From Desulfitobacterium chlororespirans DSM 11544 (GTDB lineage Bacteria; Bacillota; Desulfitobacteriia; Desulfitobacteriales; Desulfitobacteriaceae), in NCBI RefSeq assembly GCF_900143285.1, contig NZ_FRDN01000022.1:1-64000 (forward strand): 64,000 nt of DNA. Direction: 5' to 3'. The notes under the pieces were generated by a model, which had not been told where the DNA came from, did no database searches, and saw only the letters and a list, made by a program, of their open reading frames with translations. Made by a program: the position numbers and the translations under genes. Below are positions 51,601 to 59,024 of the stretch, one piece after another. Within the stretch, counting starts at the first letter, position 1. The number at the start of each line of letters is the position of its first letter.

Positions 51601-52713
51601 TTAGCAGCAGATAAATCCTAACGCAGTGGCATCATCGTTCAGTTCGTTGCCTGTGGATAAGGAATCCAGCCAATGCAAAGTGCTTTCTATGGTCATGACC
51701 TGAAGAGGGCATTCTTTCTCTTGAACCAAATCATAAAATCCATCTGTGAGAAGAATCATCCCATCCCCAGCTTTAAGGGAACACTCATGCTCTTCAAACT
51801 CCGCGTGCTCTGAAATCCCCAGGAAGAGACCCGGTTGGCTTAAGACCCTGATCCCCGGTTGTCCCCTTTCCGACGAATAGTACAGCAAATGATTGATCCC
51901 GGCCATGACATAGCTGAACTTGCCCTGACCGATGTCGATATCGAAAAAGATAGCCGCAGCAAAGCTATCCTCCGGGAGAATGCTTTTTGCCTCATGGTTC
52001 ACCCATTCCACCTTCTCCGCCAGGGGAATTTTGCGTCCTACCACTTGACGAAAAAGAACCCTTAATGCAGTCACCTGCAGCGCTGCCGCCACCCCATGAC
52101 CCATGACATCAAAGAGGAATCCTTTCAGGATCCGGTTCTTCTCATCCCAGCGATAATCGTAATAATCCCCGCTCAGATGGTGGTAAGGGAGATAGATGCT
52201 CCTCATCTTGAGATGTTCATCGGAGAAATCCGACCTTAAAATATTTTTCTGAATCTGTCCCGCTAATTGAACCTCTTTAAGGATCAGCATTTCATCAGTC
52301 ATATCCCGAAAAATAGAGACATAATGGGTGAGCACGGCTTTCTCATCGCGAACCGCATGAATATTCAGCCATTCCGGGTAGATCTCCCCATTTTTCCGCT
52401 TATTCCAAATCTCCCCCTGCCATTGGCCTTTCTTGGTCAAATCCTTCCACATCTGAGTATAAAACCCATAGGAATGCCGCCCGGATTTGAGTATCCGCGG
52501 ATTTTTCCCGAGAGACTCTTCCAGGGTGAAGCCTGTGGTTTTCGTAAAAGCGGGATTGACGTAGATAATATCCCCTTGGGCATTGGTGATGCAGATACCC
52601 TCCTGAGCAAACTCAAAGACCTGGGCAAAAATATGCTGGGTGGATTGATCATAGTCCATCACATTCAAGGGCCAATTCCAGGACAAAGACCTTCGATTCT
52701 TCTCCTCTTTCAC
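51601..52713 (-). CDS. PAS-domain PP2C-type phosphatase (RsbU/SpoIIE-like)
   Basis: A 370-residue regulator. A PAS domain spans residues 30-140 (EGICITNAQGDIIYVNPAF in part, TGFTLEESLGKNPRIL). The C-terminal PP2C/SpoIIE domain has SGDYYDYRWDE, FLFDVMGHGVAAALQ, MILLTDGFYDL and NELNDDATAL, so the metal-binding aspartates are present. It should dephosphorylate the STAS antagonist in response to the PAS signal. First gene of the four-gene set 52713-48818. Confidence 0.92.
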   Translation of the reverse strand: MKEEKNRRSLSWNWPLNVMDYDQSTQHIFAQVFEFAQEGICITNAQGDIIYVNPAFTKTTGFTLEESLGKNPRILKSGRHSYGFYTQMWKDLTKKGQWQGEIWNKRKNGEIYPEWLNIHAVRDEKAVLTHYVSIFRDMTDEMLILKEVQLAGQIQKNILRSDFSDEHLKMRSIYLPYHHLSGDYYDYRWDEKNRILKGFLFDVMGHGVAAALQVTALRVLFRQVVGRKIPLAEKVEWVNHEAKSILPEDSFAAAIFFDIDIGQGKFSYVMAGINHLLYYSSERGQPGIRVLSQPGLFLGISEHAEFEEHECSLKAGDGMILLTDGFYDLVQEKECPLQVMTIESTLHWLDSLSTGNELNDDATALGFICC

Positions 52714-53008
52714 TATAAATTCCTCACAGTACGATACTTCTTCGCCTTTATAGCACGCTTATTAACCTAATATCTTCTCGCTAATTTATAGTTATTCCTG
52801 CACGCTTTAGTTTAAACATGGGAAATAATTTGCAAATAATTTTACGCTTGATTCCTGGCTAAACTATGCAGAACCAAGAAAATTTTGCAGGTTTTTCGTC
52901 TTGTGGCAGGATTCCCCAAGGATAAGGTCGAAAATGAAGGATGGTCTCTCTATTAATTTCTTATTATTTTTCAGTATGCTGAATAAGATTAAAGAAAGGG
53001 GTGCTTAG

Positions 53009-53353
53009 ATGATCTTCTTGATATTCACCCTGCTGGTTGCTTTATTCGTCGCCATTTTTGCCGTACAGAATGCTGCCCCCGTGGCCATCAACTTTTTTTG
53101 GTATGTGGCCGAGGTTCCTTTAGTATTAATTATATTAGGAGCGGTTTTAGCCGGAGCTCTTATCGTCTTTTTCATGGCTATCTGGCGCGAGTTCCGCTTA
53201 AAAGGAACCGTCAGAGCCCAGGCTAAAGCGGAAATCAAAGCCAAAAGCGAACCACAGGATCATGCCGTACCAAAAAATCTGGTGCCAAAGGATATGGTCC
53301 CCACGGAAACTAACCCTGCCGACCAGGAAGACACCGCTCTTCCTCCTGGCTGA
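53009..53353 (+). CDS. LapA-domain membrane protein
   Basis: A 114-residue protein with two helices (residues 1-18 and 36-60) and the LapA signature FAVQNAAPVAINFF. The cytoplasmic tail (62-114) is charged and Pro-rich. LapA/YciM-type proteins take part in envelope assembly in Gram-negatives; the role here is unknown. ATG start with AAAGGGG. It may head the operon with the M23 peptidase and bactofilin. Confidence 0.8.
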   Translation: MIFLIFTLLVALFVAIFAVQNAAPVAINFFWYVAEVPLVLIILGAVLAGALIVFFMAIWREFRLKGTVRAQAKAEIKAKSEPQDHAVPKNLVPKDMVPTETNPADQEDTALPPG

Positions 53354-53383
53354 CCAGGATAAAAGAAAAAGGAGTCTGGATTC

Positions 53384-54310
53384 GTGAAGAACAAATATAC
53401 CTTTTTAATGATACCTCCGGATCATGGCCCCACCCGACAATTTCAGGTAACCCTCAAGGGCAGGCGCCTCGTTATCACCGGCTTGTGTTCATTAGGTCTG
53501 CTTGTGATCAGTTTATTTTCCTATACTCTCTACCTTTCACATACTGTAGGGTCTCAGCAAGCCCAGCTGGCCGCTATGGTACAGCTGCAACAGGAAAATG
53601 AGGTCAAGGACCAAGAGATCGCCCGCCTTAAGGAAGAATCTCTTCAGGTAACTCAAGATATTTCCCAAATCCAGGAGTTAGAACTTAAACTGATGTCCAT
53701 CCTGAATTTGGATCCCAGTGAGACCCCTTCCTTTGCCACCACCGGAACGAAGGCGACAGCGTCCGCAGGCCTGAGCCGGGGAGAAGCAGCTCCCTTTGCT
53801 CCTCAGGCCGTCATCAGTGATCCGGAACAAATCTCCCAGGAATTAAACCTTCTTCAGGACTACTACAACCTGGCCTTGGCATATCAGGAGGAAATTGAGC
53901 ACACTCCCAGCCTCGCCCCTTTAAAGATACCGCTCACTGTGGCTTCAGAGTTCGGTTACCGCCGCAACCCTTTTGGCGGATATTCCAAAGAGTTTCATAA
54001 CGGTGTGGATTTTCCCTGTAATTATGGTACTGAGGTCTATGCCACAGCATCCGGTGTCGTCTCTGTCTCCGGTTATGATCGGGTTTACGGGTATTTAATC
54101 GAAATCGATCATGGCAATGGCATCGAAACCATCTACGGCCATAATTCCCGCCTGCTGGCCAAAGTGGGGGACAAAGTAGAAAAAGGCGGCCTCATCGCCT
54201 ATAGCGGGAATTCCGGTCGCAGCACCGGTTCCCATCTTCATTATGGAGCCAGAGTCAATGGCAAGACTGTCGATCCTCTGCAATTTACTGATTTTACAAA
54301 GGAGCAATGA
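53384..54310 (+). CDS. M23-family metallopeptidase, membrane-anchored
   Basis: A 308-residue protein with one N-terminal membrane helix (residues 31-52), a coiled coil (65-105) and a C-terminal LytM/M23 domain. Zinc ligands are visible: H-x3-D in FHNGVDFPC and HLHYG near the end. GYRRNPFGGYSKEFH precedes the first. It cuts peptidoglycan cross-links. M23 peptidase followed by bactofilin is a common pair that shapes cells or spores. GTG start. Four bases separate its stop from the bactofilin start. Confidence 0.92.
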   Translation: MKNKYTFLMIPPDHGPTRQFQVTLKGRRLVITGLCSLGLLVISLFSYTLYLSHTVGSQQAQLAAMVQLQQENEVKDQEIARLKEESLQVTQDISQIQELELKLMSILNLDPSETPSFATTGTKATASAGLSRGEAAPFAPQAVISDPEQISQELNLLQDYYNLALAYQEEIEHTPSLAPLKIPLTVASEFGYRRNPFGGYSKEFHNGVDFPCNYGTEVYATASGVVSVSGYDRVYGYLIEIDHGNGIETIYGHNSRLLAKVGDKVEKGGLIAYSGNSGRSTGSHLHYGARVNGKTVDPLQFTDFTKEQ

Positions 54311-54314
54311 GAGC

Positions 54315-54878
54315 ATGTGGGGTAAACCAGAAAGTCCGAAACGCACTTCCAGTACTTTTTCCGCCACTTCAGGTGAGACGACCTATATCGCCGCTGATGC
54401 CGAATTTAACGGCAAGCTTACCTTAAAAGGCAATGCCCGTATCGACGGAAAAATCCAAGGACAGATTGCCCTGAACGGAGACCTGATCATTGGGCCCAGC
54501 GCTGTCATCGACGCCAATATACAGGCCGGTGCCATCAGCATCTCGGGGGAGGTCCGGGGAGATATCGTCGCTCAGGAGTCCTTGGAACTATGTGCCACTG
54601 CCCGTATGAAAGGGAATATCTTCAGCAAGCAGCTTAAGATCGACCAGGGAGCCCAGTTTATTGGGACAAGCCGCCTCTTGGAGGATGCGAAGCAGCCGGC
54701 ACGGCCTTCAGAAGAAGTCCCGGCAGCAGCAAGTCATGGCAAAGAAACCGAAACAGAGGCTGACATGGAGGATATTTTAAAGCCTTTGGATCCCCTTGAG
54801 GAAGAACAAACCGACTCAGATAACCCGACCGCAAGCAGAAATGTCGCTTATGGAAAGCCAAGATCCCGACGCAGATAA
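54315..54878 (+). CDS. Bactofilin-family cytoskeletal protein
   Basis: A 187-residue bactofilin (DUF583). Residues 20-115 form the right-handed beta-helix of repeated short strands: YIAADAEFNGKLTLKG, then IDGKIQGQIALNGDLIIG, VRGDIVAQESLEL and MKGNIFSKQLKI. Bactofilins polymerise into filaments and localise wall enzymes such as the M23 peptidase next to it. The C-terminal 60 residues are acidic and disordered, ending RSRRR. I chose ATG 54315-54317 with GGAG upstream. Confidence 0.93.
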   Translation: MWGKPESPKRTSSTFSATSGETTYIAADAEFNGKLTLKGNARIDGKIQGQIALNGDLIIGPSAVIDANIQAGAISISGEVRGDIVAQESLELCATARMKGNIFSKQLKIDQGAQFIGTSRLLEDAKQPARPSEEVPAAASHGKETETEADMEDILKPLDPLEEEQTDSDNPTASRNVAYGKPRSRRR

Positions 54879-54884
54879 TCAAAT

Positions 54885-54916
54885 GAGTGTCACCGACTGC
54901 TTCAGTGGTGACACTC
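54885..54916 (+). terminator. Terminator after bactofilin gene
   Basis: GAGTGTCACC (54885-54894) pairs with GGTGACACTC (54907-54916), followed by CTCTTTT on the plus strand. Confidence 0.85.
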
Positions 54917-55053
54917 CTCTTTTAACAGGCAAAATTTCTTGCAGTCCATTACAAAAATAGGCAATCCATGCATTACTTGTATAGAGGAAATTTCTTTTTT
55001 GCGTGGAATTATAATAAGTACGTATGACAGATGACTAATTTGGGGGAAAAGAC

Positions 55054-56568
55054 TTGAAAACCAAAAAATATGTAGGATTAGCCCTGCTGTTTATCAGCCT
55101 CACTCTGGCCATCACTCTGGGAATTAATTTTATGCTCTACGCCAAGGACGACCACCTTCTCAGTGAAGGCATCACCATCTCCGGGATCGACGTAGGCAAC
55201 CTGACCAAAGAGCAGGCCCAGGAAAAAATCAATCAAACCCTTGAAAAGTGGTTAGCCCAGCCCCTGGAGTTCCAGGCGGGTAGAGAAGTCACTTCCCTTC
55301 CCCTGACCGCTCTGAATCCCCAAGTAGATTTAGAGACCCCGCTCAATGAAGCCTATAAGATTGGCCGCAAGGCCTCCCTTTTCGCCAGAACCCAAAAAGC
55401 AACCACTGCCCAGGATGCCCGTTTTGAGCTGGGACTGACCTGGGATGAGCAACGGCTCTCCGAAACCCTCGCCGAAAGCCTTGCTCTATTCAATAAAGAA
55501 CCTGTGGATGCCACTTTTAAAATCAGCGCCAATAATCTCATGGAAATCCAGCCCGATCAACCAGGGCAAGCTGTTCAGGCGGATACCCTGGTAAGCCAGA
55601 TCAAAGAGCTGGAGCCTTTCCAAGATCCTGCACCGCTTAAAGTCGAGCTTCAGGAAGTAGCACCGGTGCTCCGAGCAGCGGATCTGGAAGCCAAAAAAAT
55701 TGACGGACTGATTGCCAGCCATACCACTTGGTTTGATGCCGCCAATCTCGAGCGTACAGCCAATGTTCGTCTCGCTGCCGAAGCCTTGGATGGAACCCTT
55801 ATCGAACCTGGAGAAATCATATCCTTTAATGAAATCGTTGGCGAACGGACCGGCGATAAAGGCTACCAGGACGCTCTCATTGTAGTCAACGGTGAATTCG
55901 TTCCCGGCCTGGGCGGCGGAATCTGCCAAGTCTCCAGTACCCTCTATAACACCGGACTTTTGGCCAATCTGAAGATCGAAGAACGGACGAATCATGGTCT
56001 GGCTGTAGCCTATGTCCCCCTTGGACAGGACGCTACCGTGGTCTATGGGGCCATCGACCTGAAGATGCGCAATACTACCGGCGGCTATCTCCTCCTCCGC
56101 TCCAAAATCAGCAACGGCTCCGTAACCATTGAGTTCTACGGGAAAAAAACTTCCGGACAGGAAATCGTTATCACCAATCAAGTGGAAAAGGTGATTCCCT
56201 TTGAAACCGAAATCATCCATGACTCAACTTTAGCCCCCGGAACTCAAATCGTTAAACAAAATGGCCAAAATGGCTATATAGCTACTGCCACCCGTACCAT
56301 CAAAGTCAACGGGCAGGTCGTGGAAACCCAGAGTCTGGGCAGAAGCTCCTATATCCCCTCCAACAAGATCATCGCCAAAGGACCGGAGCTGCCCGCCAAA
56401 CCCAAGCCGGACCCCAAACCTGAGCAGCCGGCACCTGAAACTCCTCAGGAACCGGAAACACCTGCCGAACCTGACCCCACTGAACCGGAAAGCACCAATT
56501 CAGGAGCCGAAGCTGCCGGGACTGAGGGTGAATCCGGAACAGAAACCCCAGGGGATGCGGAAGGGTAA
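55054..56568 (+). CDS. VanW-family wall-associated protein
   Basis: A 504-residue exported protein. One N-terminal membrane helix (7-28) anchors it. A peptidoglycan-binding-like YoaR domain (about 40-210) precedes the VanW domain (about 230-360) with GEIISFNEIVGERTGDKGY, GLGGGICQVSSTLYN and TNHGLAVAYVPLGQDATV (in part). A G5-like segment follows, then a Pro/Glu-rich tail of about 60 residues. VanW occurs in vancomycin clusters but its role is unclear, and no van genes lie nearby. TTG start after TTTGGGGG. Confidence 0.9.
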   Translation: MKTKKYVGLALLFISLTLAITLGINFMLYAKDDHLLSEGITISGIDVGNLTKEQAQEKINQTLEKWLAQPLEFQAGREVTSLPLTALNPQVDLETPLNEAYKIGRKASLFARTQKATTAQDARFELGLTWDEQRLSETLAESLALFNKEPVDATFKISANNLMEIQPDQPGQAVQADTLVSQIKELEPFQDPAPLKVELQEVAPVLRAADLEAKKIDGLIASHTTWFDAANLERTANVRLAAEALDGTLIEPGEIISFNEIVGERTGDKGYQDALIVVNGEFVPGLGGGICQVSSTLYNTGLLANLKIEERTNHGLAVAYVPLGQDATVVYGAIDLKMRNTTGGYLLLRSKISNGSVTIEFYGKKTSGQEIVITNQVEKVIPFETEIIHDSTLAPGTQIVKQNGQNGYIATATRTIKVNGQVVETQSLGRSSYIPSNKIIAKGPELPAKPKPDPKPEQPAPETPQEPETPAEPDPTEPESTNSGAEAAGTEGESGTETPGDAEG

Positions 56569-56641
56569 TACAGTATAAAGCCTGTAATTTTAAAAAGAAT
56601 TACAAAGAAAAAACTGAATGCTTCCTGCTCACAAATTGTAG

Positions 56642-56667
56642 GAGCTCCCCTCAGACGAGGGGAGCTC
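56642..56667 (+). terminator. Terminator after the VanW gene
   Basis: GAGCTCCCCTC (56642-56652) pairs with GAGGGGAGCTC (56657-56667), loop AGAC, followed by TTGTTTTT on the plus strand. Confidence 0.85.
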
Positions 56668-56673
56668 TTGTTT

Positions 56674-56907
56674 TTACCCAAAACATGAATACTTAGCTCC
56701 GGCTTCCTTAATCTCATCGGGAAAGAAGGTCTTAGCAGGCACCTGCAGCTCTTTCGCGATTTTAATCCAGGTGTTGGGGGTCCCTTTACGCAATCCCCTT
56801 TCCAGTTGGCTCAGGTACCTATAATCAAGACCAGTCCTCTGGGCCAGCTCTTTCAATGTCATACCATTGGCTAAACGCCATTCGCGCAAATTATTATCCC
56901 TCTCCAT
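56674..56907 (-). CDS. Small XRE-family DNA-binding protein
   Basis: A 77-residue helix-turn-helix protein: LREWRLANGMTLKELAQRTG, YRYLSQLERGLRKGTPNTW (recognition helix) and IAKELQVPAKTFFP. It is little more than the DNA-binding domain plus a short tail. I chose ATG 56905-56907 with AAGGGG upstream. It is divergent from a second XRE gene at 57058. Confidence 0.82.
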   Translation of the reverse strand: MERDNNLREWRLANGMTLKELAQRTGLDYRYLSQLERGLRKGTPNTWIKIAKELQVPAKTFFPDEIKEAGAKYSCFG

Positions 56908-56944
56908 CTCTGCTATCCCCTTCACGATGTATAATATTGCGAAT

Positions 56945-56974
56945 AGTATAGCACATAACGCTTAATCTTGTAAA
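56945..56974 (-). promoter_or_regulatory. Promoter of the small XRE gene
   Basis: On the minus strand TTTACA (56969-56974) and TATACT (56945-56950) are spaced by 18 bases, 38 bases upstream of the start codon. Confidence 0.6.
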
Positions 56975-57057
56975 TAATTAAAGGAAATTGAACCCTCAGC
57001 AAGAATGAAGCGTATCATTGATATGTCTAATCATCGCAAAATGGAGAGGGGTATCTC

Positions 57058-57429
57058 GTGCTTGAACTAGGAAAACAACTCAGAAAAATACGCAAAGACA
57101 AGAAACTAAGCGCCGCCGAGTTGTCCCAAATATCCGGCGTCGCCCGCAGTCTTATCAGCCAGCTTGAATCCGGCAAGCGCCAATCTACCAGCATAGATAC
57201 AGTCTACCGATTAGCCAAAGCACTGAATGTCTCCGTGGCTTCACTATTAATAGAAGAGCCAAGCACACCACCTGCCATAGCGTATAAACAAAATGATAAG
57301 AAATCCCCGCTTTACCTTAAAGAACATTATTCAGCCTATCTGCCCACTCTTCAGAAAGCTGAAGAGGCAGGATTGACTCCTGAATTGCTGGGTAGCCTGA
57401 TTGATGTCATCGCACGAATAAAGAAATAA
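57058..57429 (+). CDS. XRE-family regulator, SinR-like
   Basis: A 123-residue protein with an N-terminal HTH (GKQLRKIRKDKKLSAAELSQ in part, VARSLISQLESGKRQST) and a C-terminal helical segment (LYLKEHYSAYLPTLQKAEE in part) that may form dimers, as in SinR. GTG start with GGAGAGGGG. Divergent from the shorter XRE gene; cross-control across the 150-base gap is plausible. Confidence 0.83.
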   Translation: MLELGKQLRKIRKDKKLSAAELSQISGVARSLISQLESGKRQSTSIDTVYRLAKALNVSVASLLIEEPSTPPAIAYKQNDKKSPLYLKEHYSAYLPTLQKAEEAGLTPELLGSLIDVIARIKK

Positions 57430-57440
57430 GTCCATAAGCT

Positions 57441-57473
57441 AAAACCTCACGTTTATAAAAAGCGTGAGGTTTT
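57441..57473. terminator. Bidirectional terminator
   Basis: AAAACCTCACG (57441-57451) pairs with CGTGAGGTTTT (57463-57473) and continues in T on the plus strand. It separates the convergent XRE and pabC genes. Confidence 0.85.
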
Positions 57474-57497
57474 TTGGCTTCCTGACAGCTGCCGGGT

Positions 57498-58313
57498 TCA
57501 TCGAGAACCAGAGCAGCTGGTAATGTAATTATGATAGAGCTCATTAATGCGCAGCCTCAACGAATCCTTAACAGAATCCATTATATCAATCCTTCGTTCA
57601 CCCACCCGACTCACCGGCAGAATCCCCATTAAAGCGTTGGTCAAAAAGACTTCTTCAGCGTCTTCCAGGAATGCCAAGGGAAACTCCCCCTCCACCCAAG
57701 GGATGCCAAGCTTTTGCGCACACTCCAGAACAATTTGGCGGCGAGTTCCCGGTAAACAACCGCATGACAGAGAAGGGGTGTAAAGAGTTCCTTTCCTGAC
57801 GAAAAATAAATTGCTCAGAGTCCCTTCCACTAAGCAGCCCTTGGTATTGAGCCAAAGTCCTTCTCTGGCTCCTTTTTCCTCAGCTTCTTGCTTAGCCAGG
57901 ATATTCTCCATAGTGTTGGTGCTCTTAATCTGTACCAGAGGGGAATATTCGTTACGAGGACGACTTAAGATGGCTATCGGTATCCCTTCTTGATAGTCTT
58001 TTTCCTTATAGGGGATAGAACGGCTATGATAAAGCCACTGGGGGGGTACTTCCTGCCCCGCTCCCCCGCTTAAGGTCACCCTTAGGGCAAATGCCGTGCC
58101 CTCTCTGCCGGCAGCGGAGGCCTCCCTTTGCACATTTTGCTCCAACTCTTCTCTCCAAACCTCATAACCCGGCATAGGAATACCCAGCTGTGCCGCTCCT
58201 TTGCACATGCGCCGGTAATGCAACCGGGGAACTTCAATATGCAGGCCATTGACTTTTAGGGTTTCAAAAATTCCATAGCCAAAGAGCACCAGCCGGTCAT
58301 TTTTATCCAGCAA
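57498..58313 (-). CDS. pabC: 4-amino-4-deoxychorismate lyase (PLP class IV)
   Basis: A 271-residue fold-type IV PLP enzyme. IKSTNTMENILAKQEAEEKG contains the PLP-lysine region, and VEGTLSNLFFV with LPGTRRQIVLE are the cofactor-binding loops. It lacks the R-x-H motif of D-amino-acid transaminases. PabC removes pyruvate from aminodeoxychorismate to give 4-aminobenzoate for folate. The pabAB fusion lies upstream on the same strand, with only the Uma2 gene between. TTG start with AGGGAGG. Confidence 0.88.
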   Translation of the reverse strand: MLDKNDRLVLFGYGIFETLKVNGLHIEVPRLHYRRMCKGAAQLGIPMPGYEVWREELEQNVQREASAAGREGTAFALRVTLSGGAGQEVPPQWLYHSRSIPYKEKDYQEGIPIAILSRPRNEYSPLVQIKSTNTMENILAKQEAEEKGAREGLWLNTKGCLVEGTLSNLFFVRKGTLYTPSLSCGCLPGTRRQIVLECAQKLGIPWVEGEFPLAFLEDAEEVFLTNALMGILPVSRVGERRIDIMDSVKDSLRLRINELYHNYITSCSGSR

Positions 58314-58354
58314 ATTAGAATCCTCCCTTTCCCCTTTTACATCTTTACTAAGAT

Positions 58355-58933
58355 TTATATACCCTCAAAAACTTGTCGCAAATCCACCATAAAATCCGGA
58401 AAGGAGTTGACCGTGACACTATCTTCTTCAGCATACATCTGGGGCCGTCCATAGCGTCCATCCTCTTGCAAAGTAAATACAGCTACCGTCTTATCCACCG
58501 GCTCTACTATCCAATACTCGGATACACCGGCTTTTTCATAAAGGCTAAATTTAAATACCTTATCCATCTTGCCGGTAGATGGGAAGGATATTTCAATAAT
58601 TAACTTTGGTACTCCAAAATACCCTGTGCCTTTGAGTTTCGATGCATCGCAAATAACCGTAATATCCGGTTGAACAACATTCACCGTATCCTCGTCTTTG
58701 TTATCCCGGTTAACCGGCAACCGCAGGTCAAAAGGTGCCCCGAACACTCGACAAGGTTTACCGGCAAGATAAGTATTAAATTGAGTTGCCAATTGCATCC
58801 CAATGGCCTGGTGCTGCCATGATGGAGCTGTCATCATACATGGTATACCGTCCATGATTTCCCAACGTTCTTCATCAGGCCAGGTGAGATAATCAGCATA
58901 GGTACACTTTCTATCGGATTCAGGTATTGACAT
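58355..58933 (-). CDS. Uma2-family (DUF820) PD-(D/E)xK nuclease-fold protein
   Basis: A 192-residue Uma2 protein: YADYLTWPDEERWEIMDG in part, VVQPDITVICD with the catalytic Asp, PKLIIEISFPSTGKMDK with the Glu and KFSLYEKAGVSEYWIVEP. The fold is that of restriction-like endonucleases, but function is unknown. Uma2 genes are abundant in cyanobacteria and move often. Its position between pabAB and pabC suggests insertion into a folate operon. I chose ATG 58931-58933 with AAGGGG. Confidence 0.86.
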   Translation of the reverse strand: MSIPESDRKCTYADYLTWPDEERWEIMDGIPCMMTAPSWQHQAIGMQLATQFNTYLAGKPCRVFGAPFDLRLPVNRDNKDEDTVNVVQPDITVICDASKLKGTGYFGVPKLIIEISFPSTGKMDKVFKFSLYEKAGVSEYWIVEPVDKTVAVFTLQEDGRYGRPQMYAEEDSVTVNSFPDFMVDLRQVFEGI

Positions 58934-59024
58934 CAAATCAACCCCTTCTTCTTACTATTATTATTGTATCACAGACACCATCATTTGAACCTTCTTTACA
59001 CCATGTTTCCCCTTTATCACAGAG

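Noticed and set aside
55054-56568. Vancomycin resistance gene
   Set aside because: VanW-domain proteins are widespread in spore formers; there is no vanHAX or vanRS nearby.
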